A stretch of 64,000 bases of DNA from Eikenella glucosivorans (GTDB taxonomy: Bacteria; Pseudomonadota; Gammaproteobacteria; Burkholderiales; Neisseriaceae), in the NCBI RefSeq assembly GCF_016025525.2, contig NZ_JACSGR010000007.1, positions 124,001-188,000 of the forward strand, read 5' to 3'. The translations under genes were made by a program, and so were the position numbers. How positions within the stretch are numbered: the first letter of the stretch is position 1; every line of letters starts with the position of its first letter. Shown in pieces: positions 8,753-17,972 of the stretch. The notes under the pieces are model-generated. The model was given only the letters and a program-made list of their open reading frames with translations. It made no database searches and had not been told where the DNA came from.

Positions 8753-8893
8753 GAATAGGCAAACCAGATTTTCAGGTAGCCTTTAACCGTATCCCAGCCA
8801 ACAAAAGGCTACCTGAAAACGAGCGTAGCGAGTTTCTGCACAGTAAAATTTCAAAACATATTTAAATAAGGCTACCTGAAATTTCAGGTAGCC
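8745..8893. repeat. DUS cluster and repeat module between rnfH and rep
   Basis: Five eikDUS copies lie here: one overlapping the rnfH stop codon, then copies near 8772, 8808 and 8870, and the inverted partner at 8882-8893. The last two form a perfect 24-bp palindrome (8870-8893). Between them, 8820-8855 carries the module GAGCGTAGCGAGTTTCTGC seen inside dprA. The palindrome ends 11 bases before the rep start and could be a terminator ahead of rep. Confidence 0.8.
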
Positions 8894-8904
8894 ACCTCCC
8901 CGCC

Positions 8905-10923
8905 ATGCCCACACCCCAACTCAACCCCCAACAGCTCGAAGCCGTCCGCTACCTCGGCGGCCCCCTCTTCGTGCTCGCCGGCGCCGGCAGCGGCAAAACC
9001 CGCGTCATTACCGAAAAAATCGCCCACCTCATCCGCGAAGTCGGCTACGCCCCGCACAACATCGCCGCCATCACCTTCACCAACAAAGCCGCCACCGAGA
9101 TGCAGGAGCGCATTGCCGGCCTGCTCGGCAGCCGCCAAAGCCGCGGCCTGACCGTGTGCACCTTCCACTCCCTCGGCATGCGCATCCTGCGCAGTGAAGC
9201 CCCCCGCATCGGCTACAAAAAAAACTTCTCCGTGTTCGACGCCTCCGACAGCGGCAAAATCCTCGCCGAGCTGCTCGGTAGCAGCGGCCGCGACGCCCTC
9301 TTCCGCGCCCAGCATAAAATCTCCCTGTGGAAAAACGACCTCCTCTCCCCCGAGCAGGCTTTTCAGGTAGCCGCCAACGAATGGGAACGCCAAACCGCCC
9401 AGCTCTACGCTGGCTATCAGGAAACCCTCCAAAGCTACCAAGCCGTCGATTTCGACGACCTCATCCTCCTCCCCGCCCGCCTGCTGCAAAACGAAGCCGA
9501 CCTGCGCCACCAATGGCAAATCCGCCTGCTGCACCTTTTAGTAGACGAATGCCAAGACACCAACACCTGCCAATACACCCTCATGAAGCTGCTCACCGGC
9601 GCCGAAGGCCGCTTCACCGCCGTGGGCGACGACGACCAAAGCATCTACGCCTGGCGCGGCGCCAACATGGAAAACCTGCGTCTGCTCCAGCAAGACTACC
9701 CCCAGCTCAAAATCATCAAGCTCGAGCAAAACTACCGCTCCAGCGCCCGCATCCTGCGCGTGGCCAACCAAGTGATCGCCCACAATCCCAAACTCTTCGC
9801 CAAAACCCTGTGGAGCCAATACGGCGAAGGCGAGCCCGTCCGCGTGGTAGCCTGTCAAAACGAACAGCATGAAGCCGAATTCGTGGCCGGCAGCATCATC
9901 CGCAAGCGCAACCAAAGCGGCGGCAGCCTCAACTACGCCGATTTCGCCATTCTCTACCGCAGCAACCACCAAGCCCGCGTATTCGAAGAAGCCCTGCGCA
10001 GCGCCCACATCCCCTACCGCCTCTCCGGCGGCCAAAGCTTCTTCGAAAAAGCCGAAATCAAAGACATCCTCGCCTACCTGCGCCTCCTGGCCAACCCCGA
10101 CGACGACCCCGCCTTCCTGCGCGCCGCCACCACCCCCAAACGCGGCATCGGCGACACCACTCTCAGCAGCCTCAACCAATACGCCAATGCCGCCGCCTGC
10201 AGCCTCTATGCCGCCGCCTGCACCGCCCAAGCCCTGGCCGGGCTGCCCGCCGCCGGCCGCGAACACCTGCGCCAGTTCACCGCCCTCATGCAGGACTACC
10301 AAGCCCGCGCCCCGCACGAAGCCGCCGGCGAGCTCATCCAATCCCTGCTCGCCGACATCGGCTACGAAGCCTACCTGCTCAACCGCGAAGAAGGCCGCAG
10401 CGGCGAAATCAAATGGCGCAACGTGCAAGACCTTTGCGCCTGGCTCGCCAAAAAAGGCGAACAAGACGGCAAGAACCTCATCGAACTCTCGCAAACCATC
10501 GCCCTCATCACCCTGCTCGAAGGCCGCAGCGACGAAGACGCCGATGCCGTGAAAATGTCCACCCTGCACGCCTCCAAAGGCCTCGAATACCCCCACGTCT
10601 TCCTCGCCGGCTGCGAAGAAGGCCTCTTCCCCCACGCCGACAGCGTGGAAGAAGGCAACCTCGACGAAGAGCGCCGCCTCATGTATGTGGGCATCACCCG
10701 CGCCCAATACAGCCTCACCCTCACCCACTGCGTCAAACGCAAGCGCCAAGGCGGCTGGCAATTCCCCGAACCCAGCCGCTTCATTGGCGAAATGCCCCAA
10801 TCCGACCTCAAAATCCTCGGCCGAAAAGGCGGCGAACCCATTGTCAGCCACGAAGAAGGCAAAGCCAACCTGCGCAGCATGCTCGACATGCTCAACGCCA
10901 AAATCGACCAGGGCAAAAGCTGA
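8905..10923 (+). CDS. rep: ATP-dependent DNA helicase Rep
   Basis: SF1A 3'-5' DNA helicase of 672 residues that helps replication forks pass obstacles. The Q motif LNPQQLEAV, Walker A AGAGSGKT at residues 25-32, Walker B VDECQDTN, motif III DDDQSIYAWRGA, motif IV QNYRS and the C-terminal motifs (STLHASKGLEYPHVFL, EERRLMYVGITRA) are all present. The ending NAKIDQGKS and overall length fit Rep rather than UvrD. A DUS in the coding sequence gives AFQVA near residue 152. Codon use is strongly C-ending, as in neighbours. Confidence 0.95.
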   Translation: MPTPQLNPQQLEAVRYLGGPLFVLAGAGSGKTRVITEKIAHLIREVGYAPHNIAAITFTNKAATEMQERIAGLLGSRQSRGLTVCTFHSLGMRILRSEAPRIGYKKNFSVFDASDSGKILAELLGSSGRDALFRAQHKISLWKNDLLSPEQAFQVAANEWERQTAQLYAGYQETLQSYQAVDFDDLILLPARLLQNEADLRHQWQIRLLHLLVDECQDTNTCQYTLMKLLTGAEGRFTAVGDDDQSIYAWRGANMENLRLLQQDYPQLKIIKLEQNYRSSARILRVANQVIAHNPKLFAKTLWSQYGEGEPVRVVACQNEQHEAEFVAGSIIRKRNQSGGSLNYADFAILYRSNHQARVFEEALRSAHIPYRLSGGQSFFEKAEIKDILAYLRLLANPDDDPAFLRAATTPKRGIGDTTLSSLNQYANAAACSLYAAACTAQALAGLPAAGREHLRQFTALMQDYQARAPHEAAGELIQSLLADIGYEAYLLNREEGRSGEIKWRNVQDLCAWLAKKGEQDGKNLIELSQTIALITLLEGRSDEDADAVKMSTLHASKGLEYPHVFLAGCEEGLFPHADSVEEGNLDEERRLMYVGITRAQYSLTLTHCVKRKRQGGWQFPEPSRFIGEMPQSDLKILGRKGGEPIVSHEEGKANLRSMLDMLNAKIDQGKS

Positions 10924-11337
10924 AAAACCGCCTGTCTGCATCGGCGCAAGCATACGGTATGATTTTTATCGGCATAATTTTTTCAGGTAGCCACCAAAGC
11001 CTCCAAACCACCCGCCGGCTACCTGAAAAAGAATTGTCCGGCAGCCCGCTGTTTTTCAGGTAGCCTGCCCGCATCATTCCTCAGCAAACCAGCCCGCTAT
11101 CCGGCCAGTAAACATCCCCATCCTCCCCGCCCACCCGCCCGCCCGCCGTGCCGCTTCCGCCGCGCCAAGCGGCCGCCAAGCTGCCCCCCTTATCATTTAA
11201 ATCCAACAAATCCTTATTTCCACTTGAAATTCTCCTTAGGTAAAATCCGTATGCGCGCGTAAAAAACTGCTAGAATGCGCAAGCAACATCAATGGATATG
11301 CCATGCTTTCATTAACCTAGATTTGAAGGAGTAGCAA
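10924..11337. other. Intergenic region with three DUS and a putative promoter
   Basis: About 410 bases without a gene. DUS copies lie near 10981 (reverse), 11020 (forward) and 11055 (reverse), and the first pair may form a rep terminator. A CCCGCC-rich stretch at 11126-11165 follows. An extended -10 (TGCTAGAAT, 11268-11276) lies about 60 bases ahead of the transporter, without a convincing -35. The transporter ATG has AAGGAG 10 bases upstream. Confidence 0.6.
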
Positions 11338-12840
11338 ATGGAAAACAAACTCGGCTTCAAACCAATACCGATGGCGGTGGCCGTGGTGCTTACGCTGTTG
11401 ATTTGGTTTGTCATCCCCGTGCCGCAGGGCGTTACCCCCAACGCCTGGCACCTGCTGGCGCTGTTTGTGGGTGTAATCGCCGCCATCATCGGCAAAGCCA
11501 TGCCCATCGGCGCGCTGTCGATTATCGCCATCATGCTGGTGGCCATCACCAAAGTCACCGTGCCCGAACTGGATCCCGAAGGCAACCCGGTGAAAAACCC
11601 GGCCACCGTGGCCATCAAAGACGCCCTGAGCTCCTTCGGCGACCCGCTGATTTGGCTCATCGGTATCGCCATCATGATTTCGCGCGGCATCCTGAAAACC
11701 GGGCTGGGCGCGCGCATCGGCTACTACTTCATTTCCGTATTCGGCAAGAAAACGCTGGGCATCGGCTACAGCCTGGCCATTTCCGAGCTGATTCTGGCAC
11801 CGGTTACGCCCAGCAACACCGCGCGCGGCGGCGGCATCATCCACCCGATTATGAAATCCATCGCCGCCAGCTTCGATTCCGACCCGGAAAAAGGCACGCA
11901 AAACCGCATCGGCAAATACCTGGCGCTGGTGAACTACCACAGCAACCCCATCACCTCCGCCATGTTCATCACCGCCACCGCGCCCAACCCGCTGGTGGTG
12001 GACCTGATCGCCAAAGCCACCAACTCCGACATCCACTTGAGCTGGGGCACTTGGGCGATTGCCATGCTCGTGCCCGGCTTGGTGGCCATGTTCCTGATGC
12101 CATTGGTGCTGTATTTCTTCTTCCCGCCTGAAATCAAGGAAACCCCGAACGCCTCCCAGTTTGCCAAAGACAAGCTGAAAGAACTGGGCCCGATGAACCG
12201 CGGCGAAAAAATCATGCTCGCCATTTTTGCCGTGCTGCTCTTGCTGTGGGCAGGCATTCCGGCCATGATTTTCGGCAAAGCCTACGCCGTAAACCCCACC
12301 ACCACTGCCTTCCTCGGCCTCTCCCTGCTGCTGCTCACCGGCGTGCTCACCTGGCAGGACATCCTGACTGAAAAAGGCGCGTGGGACACCGTTACCTGGT
12401 TCTCCGCCCTGGTGATGATGGCCACCTTCCTCAACAAGCTCGGCCTGATCGCCTGGCTTTCCAAACTGTTGGAAACCGGCATCGGCGGCATGGGCATGGG
12501 CTGGGTAGGCGCAGTAACCTTGCTGCTGTTGGCCTATACGTATGCGCACTACATCTTCGCCAGCACCACCGCGCACATCACCGCCATGCTCGCCGCCTTC
12601 TACGCCGCCGGCCTGGCCCTGGGCGCACCGCCCATGCTGTATGCCCTGCTCCTGGCCTGCTCTTCCAGCATCATGATGACCCTCACCCACTACGCCACCG
12701 GTACCTCGCCCGTGATCTTCGGCTCCGGCTACACCACTTTGGGCGAATGGTGGAAAGCCGGCTTCATCATGAGCGTGGTAAACCTTGCCGTGTTTGTGGT
12801 GATCGGCGGCATTTGGTGGAAAGTCATGGGCTATTGGTAA
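11338..12840 (+). CDS. DASS-family sodium/anion (dicarboxylate) symporter
   Basis: A 500-residue inner-membrane transporter with about a dozen hydrophobic segments. It carries the duplicated motifs of the divalent anion:sodium symporter family: LAPVTPSNTARGGGIIHPI in the first half and the equivalent YATGTSPVIFGSGY in the second, both Ser-Asn-Thr/Gly-Thr-Ser substrate loops. It is closest in style to the CitT/SodiT1-type 2-oxoglutarate/malate translocators. Likely substrates are C4-C6 di- or tricarboxylates, but sequence alone does not choose. It stands alone, with a leader promoter and a DUS/repeat cluster downstream. Confidence 0.88.
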   Translation: MENKLGFKPIPMAVAVVLTLLIWFVIPVPQGVTPNAWHLLALFVGVIAAIIGKAMPIGALSIIAIMLVAITKVTVPELDPEGNPVKNPATVAIKDALSSFGDPLIWLIGIAIMISRGILKTGLGARIGYYFISVFGKKTLGIGYSLAISELILAPVTPSNTARGGGIIHPIMKSIAASFDSDPEKGTQNRIGKYLALVNYHSNPITSAMFITATAPNPLVVDLIAKATNSDIHLSWGTWAIAMLVPGLVAMFLMPLVLYFFFPPEIKETPNASQFAKDKLKELGPMNRGEKIMLAIFAVLLLLWAGIPAMIFGKAYAVNPTTTAFLGLSLLLLTGVLTWQDILTEKGAWDTVTWFSALVMMATFLNKLGLIAWLSKLLETGIGGMGMGWVGAVTLLLLAYTYAHYIFASTTAHITAMLAAFYAAGLALGAPPMLYALLLACSSSIMMTLTHYATGTSPVIFGSGYTTLGEWWKAGFIMSVVNLAVFVVIGGIWWKVMGYW

Positions 12841-13320
12841 ACCCAAGGCTTAATGCCATTGCTGTTTAGGCAGATAAAAGGCTACCTGAAAACGCAACGC
12901 AGTGAAGTTTCTGCGAAGCTAAAATTTCAGGTAGCCTTTCTGTATCCCGCATCTGGCTTTGCAGCACGAAATCCATCGCTAAGCACCGCTGCGACCTGCC
13001 GCCCTCTCCCACAGGAGAAGAACGCCGTTTCAGGTAGCACGAAACCTTGGCACCATGCTTCCTTTCGCAGCAGCGGATTGCCTATCCGCCGTTTGTTTGG
13101 TTTAACGAATGGATAGGCATTAACGACTCAAATATTGCCCGCGCTTGAAGGTGCAATCAAGGCTACCTGAAAACCGATTAGCCCAACCCGTTCTCATCAG
13201 CACATCACTTTTCAGGTAGCCTCATCTCCCATCCATACTGTTTGCACACGCCGCATAACAAAAAGGCTACCTGAATTTCAGGTAGCCTTTCGCTTGCTTA
13301 CAGCCAAACTGCTTTAACGC
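12841..13320. other. Intergenic DUS-rich region between convergent genes
   Basis: No gene seen in 480 bases. A forward DUS at 12881 and reverse DUS at about 12928 enclose the repeat module ACGCAACGCAGTGAAGTTTC-TGCGAAGCTAAA. More DUS lie at 13160, 13210 and as a tight inverted pair at 13264-13288, which is well placed as the metE terminator. A separate 9-bp inverted repeat, TGCCTATCC (13079-13087) with GGATAGGCA (13111-13119), has no obvious role. Confidence 0.7.
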
Positions 13321-15615
13321 TTAACGGGCAACATGCTTCGCCGCCAGCTCGGCACGCAGTTTTTTGGTCACCGCCATCATCACTTCCAGCTGCTCCAGCG
13401 TTTCTTTCCAGCCGCGCGTTTTCAGGCCGCAGTCGGGGTTCACCCACAGGCGTTCCACCGGCACCACTTCCATCGCTTTGCGCAGCAGGCGTTCCACTTC
13501 GGCTTCGGTGGGCACGCGCGGGCTGTGGATGTCGTACACGCCCGGGCCGATGTCGTTCGGGTATTTGAAATCGCCAAACGCAGTCAGCAATTCCATATCG
13601 GAACGCGAAGTTTCGATGGTGATCACGTCGGCATCCATGCTGGCGATCGCGGGCAGGATGTCGTTGAACTCGGAGTAGCACATATGGGTGTGAATCTGCG
13701 TGCTGTCGGCCGCGCCGGTGCTGGCAAGGCGGAAGGCTTCGCAGGCCCAGGCCAGATATTCGTCCCATTGCGCGCGTTTCAGCGGCATGGCTTCGCGGAT
13801 GGCGGGCTCGTCGATCTGAATCACTTTGATGCCGGCTTTTTCCAAATCCAGCACTTCGTCGTTCAGCGCCAGCGCAATCTGCTTGGCCACCACGCTCAGC
13901 GGCACATCGTCGCGCACGAAAGACCATTTGAACATGGTTACCGGGCCGGTGAGCATGCCTTTCATCGGGCGCTTGGTGAGGCTTTGCGCGTAGGTAGACC
14001 AATACACGGTCATCGGGTTGGGACGGGACACGTCGCCGAAAATAATCGGCGGTTTCACGCAGCGGCTGCCGTAGCTCTGCACCCAGCCGAACTGGCTGAA
14101 GCAGTAACCGGCAAGCTGTTCGCCGAAGTATTCCACCATGTCGTTGCGCTCGGCCTCGCCGTGCACGGGCACGTCCAGCTCCAGTTTCTCTTGGATTTCC
14201 ACGCAGTAGGCGATTTCTTTCTTCATCGCGGCATCGTAATCGGCAGCGCTCAATTCACCTTTCTTAAACGCGGCGCGCGCCTGGCGGATTTCGGTGGTTT
14301 GCGGGAAAGAACCGATGGTGGTGGTGGGCAGCACGGGCAGTTTCATCCATTCCTGCTGCGCCTTGATGCGCACGGCAAACGGCGATTTGCGCTGATCGGC
14401 GCCTTTGGGCAGCTCGGCCACGCGCTTTTGCACGGCGGCGTTGTGGATTTTCTTGTTGGTGGCACGATCGGCGGCAGCGGCGTCAGACTCATCCAAGGCT
14501 GCCTGCACGGCGGCTTTGCCGTGTTGCAGGGCTTGCTTGATGTGGCCCAGTTCTACCAGTTTCTGCGCGGCAAAAGCCATCCAAGATTTGATTTCGGCAT
14601 CCAGTTTTTCTTCCACGGCCAAATCCTGCGGGCTATGCAGCAGCGAGCAGCTCGGGGCAATCCACAGATTGTTGCCGAACTTGGTCTTCACCGATTCGAG
14701 CGTGTCGATGACCTGGTTCAGGTTGGCACGCCACACGTTGCGCCCGTCGATCAGGCCCACAGACAGCACACGGTTGTCCGGCCAGCCTTCGGCGAATACG
14801 GAGAGCTGCTCCGGCGCACGTACGCAGTCGATATGCACACCGTGCACGGGCAGGGATTTGAGCAGGTTCAGATGTTCGGCCACAGAGGCGAAATAGGTGC
14901 CGATCACAATGCGCACACCGGTGTTGGCCAGCTCTTTATACACAGGCTCGAACGCGCCCAGCCAGTGCTGGTCGGCTTCGGCGGCCAAAATCGGCTCGTC
15001 GATCTGAATCCAGTCCACGCCTTCGGCGGCCAGCTCGCGCAGAAGCTGGGCATAGGAGGGCAGCAGCTTGGGCAGCAGCAGGTCTTTCACGCGGCAGGAA
15101 ATGCCGTCTTTTTTCTTGCCCAGCCAGGCCAGGGTAACCGGGCCCACCAGCGTGGGTTTGATGTCGTAGCCCTGCGCTTTGGCTTCTTTGATTTGCGCGA
15201 TCAGGTTTTTGGCATTCACTTTAAATTCGGTGTCGGCCGACCATTCGGGCACGATGAAGTGGTAGTTGGTGTCGAACCACTTGGTCATCTCCATGGCAAA
15301 CTGGGTGGCGTTGCCGCGCGCCAGCTGGAAGTATTCGGGCAGGGTCAGGTTGGCTGCGTCGAATCCGAAGCGTTTGGGAATGCCGCCCAAGGTGCAGAGC
15401 AAATCCAGCACGTGGTCATAGAAAGAAAAATCGCCCACGGGCAGCAAATCGGCGCCGGCGGCTTTCTGCGCGGCCCAGTTGGCTCGGCGGATGTCAGCAG
15501 CCACCTGTTGCAGCTCGGCTTCGGATTTCGCGCCTTTCCAAAAGGCTTCAACGGCAAACTTCAGCTCGCGCTTGGCGCCGATGCGCGGGTAGCCGGAAAG
15601 ATGTACGGTGTTCAT
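13321..15615 (-). CDS. metE: Cobalamin-independent methionine synthase
   Basis: MetE transfers the methyl group of 5-methyltetrahydropteroyltriglutamate to homocysteine, the last step of methionine synthesis. The 764-residue protein has the N-terminal half (YPRIGAKRELK), the catalytic half starting TTTIGSFPQT, and the zinc ligands in IHTHMCYSEF and NPDCGLKTR. The start MNTVHLSGYP follows AAAGGAG by 8 bases. The open frame continues 30 codons further but without family similarity. It stands alone. I looked for a MetR box or SAM-II-like leader and did not find a convincing one. Confidence 0.98.
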   Translation of the reverse strand: MNTVHLSGYPRIGAKRELKFAVEAFWKGAKSEAELQQVAADIRRANWAAQKAAGADLLPVGDFSFYDHVLDLLCTLGGIPKRFGFDAANLTLPEYFQLARGNATQFAMEMTKWFDTNYHFIVPEWSADTEFKVNAKNLIAQIKEAKAQGYDIKPTLVGPVTLAWLGKKKDGISCRVKDLLLPKLLPSYAQLLRELAAEGVDWIQIDEPILAAEADQHWLGAFEPVYKELANTGVRIVIGTYFASVAEHLNLLKSLPVHGVHIDCVRAPEQLSVFAEGWPDNRVLSVGLIDGRNVWRANLNQVIDTLESVKTKFGNNLWIAPSCSLLHSPQDLAVEEKLDAEIKSWMAFAAQKLVELGHIKQALQHGKAAVQAALDESDAAAADRATNKKIHNAAVQKRVAELPKGADQRKSPFAVRIKAQQEWMKLPVLPTTTIGSFPQTTEIRQARAAFKKGELSAADYDAAMKKEIAYCVEIQEKLELDVPVHGEAERNDMVEYFGEQLAGYCFSQFGWVQSYGSRCVKPPIIFGDVSRPNPMTVYWSTYAQSLTKRPMKGMLTGPVTMFKWSFVRDDVPLSVVAKQIALALNDEVLDLEKAGIKVIQIDEPAIREAMPLKRAQWDEYLAWACEAFRLASTGAADSTQIHTHMCYSEFNDILPAIASMDADVITIETSRSDMELLTAFGDFKYPNDIGPGVYDIHSPRVPTEAEVERLLRKAMEVVPVERLWVNPDCGLKTRGWKETLEQLEVMMAVTKKLRAELAAKHVAR

Positions 15616-16102
15616 CACAACTCCTTTAAATGGTTTGCAAAACGGAAAATGTTTAGGAAACGAGTAAAATTTCTCAGGGGGCGAGTTTGCGGCAGGGCGC
15701 GGCAAGATGCAAGCGATAAATTTGCGGCTTTGTATGAATAAAATTAATGCGAGGTGCCGCCAAACCTGACTATGCCTTACTGAGAAACTAAATATATTAT
15801 TGTTATTTCAAACCGATATATACAGCAAATCCATTCTGATTTGGCGTTGGTTTGTGCGAGCCAACCGGTTTTATAAATATTTTTTTAATAGATAGAAGGA
15901 AAAAATATAAGGCTGCGGGCGGCTTGCTTATTTTTCAGGTAGCCTCTTCGCCTGCTTGAGGCTACCTGAAAATTTAAACGGGCCTGGTTGATCGGTTCCC
16001 ACTCCGTTTCAAACTAGGGAAACGCCGCAACAGCCTGCCCACGCCGGCAAAATAATGCTGGCAAAAACGGCGGGAATCCGGTATAGTTCGCACTCTTGAA
16101 CC
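15616..16102. other. AT-rich metE leader and tRNA-Ser upstream region
   Basis: About 490 bases without a gene. 15760-15910 is much more AT-rich than the rest and probably holds the metE promoter (several TATATA-like -10 candidates on the minus strand, none with a clear -35). Two DUS form an inverted pair at 15938-15972. A TATAGT at 16082-16087 lies about 15 bases ahead of tRNA-Ser and is its likely -10. Confidence 0.5.
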
Positions 16103-16191
16103 GGAAGCGTGGCAGAGCGGTTTAATGCAGCGGTCTTGAAAACCGTCGTGGGTTAGGCCCACCGTGAGTTCGAATCTCACCGCTTCCGCCA
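16103..16191 (+). tRNA. tRNA-Ser (TGA anticodon)
   Basis: 89-nt class II tRNA. Acceptor GGAAGCG/CGCTTCC, anticodon loop CTTGAAA giving TGA, a long variable arm (CGTGGGTTAGGCCCACCG), T arm GAGTTCGAATCTC, discriminator G and encoded CCA. A terminator follows directly. Confidence 0.97.
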
Positions 16192-16198
16192 AATTGAA

Positions 16199-16231
16199 AA
16201 ACCCTTCGTTGCAAAACGAAGGGTTTTGTTT
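16199..16231 (+). terminator. Terminator of tRNA-Ser
   Basis: The 12-bp stem AAACCCTTCGTT/AACGAAGGGTTT with a GCAA tetraloop, followed by TGTTT, begins 8 bases after the tRNA. Confidence 0.9.
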
Positions 16232-16285
16232 GCCCGCCCTATCTTGAGGCTACCTGAAAACTATTTTTCAGGTGGCCTTTTGCCG

Positions 16286-17764
16286 CTATCCGTCCAGCCC
16301 CTGCTGCACCATCTCTGCGGCGCGCAATACGGCGCGGGCTTTGTTTTGCGTTTCCTGCCACTCGGCCTCTTCTTCGGAATCGGCCACGATGCCGCCGCCG
16401 CTTTGCACATAGAGCGTGCCGTTTTTGATGACGGCAGTGCGGATGGCGATGGCCAAATCCATGTCTTGATTGAAGCTCCAGTTGCCCACGGCGCCGCCGT
16501 AGATGCAGCGTTTGGCGGGCTCGAGCTCTTCGATGATTTCCAGCGCGCGCACCTTGGGGGCGCCGGAAAGCGTGCCGGCGGGGAAGGTGGCGGCGAGGAT
16601 TTCCATGTTGCCCACGCCGGGCTTGAGCTCGCCTTCCACGTTGGACACGATGTGCATCACGTGCGAATAGCGCTCAATCACCATTTTGTCGGTTACCTTC
16701 ACGCTGCCGGTTTGGCTGATGCGGCCCACGTCGTTGCGGCCGAGGTCGATGAGCATGACGTGTTCGGCGGTTTCTTTTTCGTCGGCCAAAAGCTCGGCGG
16801 CGTGGGCGGCATCTTCGGCGGGGGTGGCGCCGCGCAGGCGGGTGCCGGCGATGGGGCGCACGGTAACACTGTTTTGCTCGCGCCGCACGAGGATTTCGGG
16901 CGAGGAGCCGACCACGTGGAAATCGCCGAAATCGTAGTAAAACAGATAGGGCGAGGGATTAAGCGTGCGCAGGGCGCGGTAGAGGCTGAGGGGCGGGTCG
17001 GCGAAGGGCAGGCTCATGCGCTGGCTGGGCACGACCTGCATGCAATCGCCTTCCAAAATATATTGGCGGATGCGGCGCACGTATTCTTTGTAGCGCGCTT
17101 CGCCGGTTTCGTGCTGCGGCCGGGTGGGCGCGCTGCCGAGGGAGAGCGGCAGGGCGACGCTTTGCCGCAGTTGTTCGCGCAATTCTTCGAGGCGGGCGCG
17201 GGCTTTCAGGTAGCCTGCTTCGTCTTCGGCGGGGTCGGCATACACAATGAGGTGGATTTTGCCGCTGAGGTTGTCCACCACGGCGAGCTCTTCGGAGAGC
17301 ATGAGCAGGATGTCGGGCGTGCCGACGGGGTCGGCTTTCGCGGGCTGTTTGAGGCGGTGGGCGATGTGCTCGAAGTGGTAGATGGTTTCGTAGCCGAAGT
17401 AGCCCACCAGGCCGCCGATGAAGCGGGGTAGGCCGGGGATTTCGGGCACTTGGTAGCGGGCGTGGAACTGCTCGATAAATTGCAGCGGGTTGCCGTCGTG
17501 TTGTTCGACAATCCGTCCGTTTTCATACACATCCACATGGCGGCCGCTGGCTTTCAGATAGGTGCGGCAGGGCAGCCCGATAAAGGAATAGCGGCCGAAA
17601 CGCTCGCCGCCCACCACGGATTCGAGCAGGTAGCTGAAGGGGCGGTTGGCGAGCTTGAGGTAGAGCGAGAGCGGGGTATCCAAATCGGCCAGCAGCTCTT
17701 GCACCAGCGGGATGCGGTTATAGCCGGCGGCGGCTTGTTCGCGGAATTGTTGTAGGGTGATCAT
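16286..17764 (-). CDS. trpE: Anthranilate synthase component I
   Basis: TrpE converts chorismate to anthranilate with ammonia from TrpG, the first step of tryptophan synthesis. The 492-residue protein carries the chorismate-binding motifs SPEILVRRE, RPIAGTRLRGATP, LIDLGRNDVGR and FPAGTLSGAPKVRALEIIEELEP. The N-terminal part LYLKLANRPFSYLLESVVGGERFGRYSF holds the tryptophan feedback site (LLES). I chose MITLQQFREQ. The frame remains open 60 codons upstream only because tandem 42-bp repeats there lack stops in this phase. No trpG or other trp gene adjoins it. A DUS encodes AGYLKARA internally. Confidence 0.96.
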   Translation of the reverse strand: MITLQQFREQAAAGYNRIPLVQELLADLDTPLSLYLKLANRPFSYLLESVVGGERFGRYSFIGLPCRTYLKASGRHVDVYENGRIVEQHDGNPLQFIEQFHARYQVPEIPGLPRFIGGLVGYFGYETIYHFEHIAHRLKQPAKADPVGTPDILLMLSEELAVVDNLSGKIHLIVYADPAEDEAGYLKARARLEELREQLRQSVALPLSLGSAPTRPQHETGEARYKEYVRRIRQYILEGDCMQVVPSQRMSLPFADPPLSLYRALRTLNPSPYLFYYDFGDFHVVGSSPEILVRREQNSVTVRPIAGTRLRGATPAEDAAHAAELLADEKETAEHVMLIDLGRNDVGRISQTGSVKVTDKMVIERYSHVMHIVSNVEGELKPGVGNMEILAATFPAGTLSGAPKVRALEIIEELEPAKRCIYGGAVGNWSFNQDMDLAIAIRTAVIKNGTLYVQSGGGIVADSEEEAEWQETQNKARAVLRAAEMVQQGLDG

Positions 17765-17790
17765 GGTGTAATTGGGGAGGGGACGATTAA

Positions 17791-17961
17791 AGGCTACCTG
17801 AAAACGATGTCTTGCGAAGCAAGATGGAGTTTCTGCGAAGCTAAAACGATGTCTCGCAACGCAAGGCTGAGTTTCTGCAAAGCTAAAAATCACTTGGCAG
17901 GCTGCCTGAACGTTAGAAAAGGCTACCTGAAAACCTTTTGCCAAGTATTTTCAGGTAGCCT
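17791..17961. repeat. Tandem 42-bp repeats with flanking DUS upstream of trpE
   Basis: A DUS at 17791-17802 is followed directly by two diverged 42-bp units (17804-17845 and 17846-17887) of the form ACGATGTCTTGCGAAGCAAG then ATGGAGTTTCTGCGAAGCTA and AA. Each unit contains a small stem, CTTGC-GAA-GCAAG. A variant GGCTGCCTGAA at 17900-17910 and an inverted DUS pair at 17920-17961 follow, the latter next to the recA stop codon. Confidence 0.85.
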
Positions 17962-17972
17962 GGATGGCGCGT

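Noticed and set aside
9538..10953. 471-residue open frame on the minus strand
   Set aside because: Antisense shadow of rep, extremely Ala/Gly/Val/Phe-rich.
11317..12846. 509-residue His/Gly-rich frame on the minus strand
   Set aside because: Antisense to the DASS transporter; its His richness reflects the reverse complement of hydrophobic codons.
13333..15741. 802-residue open frame on the plus strand
   Set aside because: Antisense shadow of metE; biased His/Gln/Gly/Phe composition, no motif.
15616..16100. SAM-II-like riboswitch or MetR box upstream of metE
   Set aside because: No GATTTGA...AGCTAAA pattern on the minus strand and no convincing palindromic MetR site.
17765..17944. 60-codon N-terminal extension of trpE
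   Set aside because: It consists of the two 42-bp repeat units and a DUS read in an open phase; no similarity to TrpE and no ribosome binding site.
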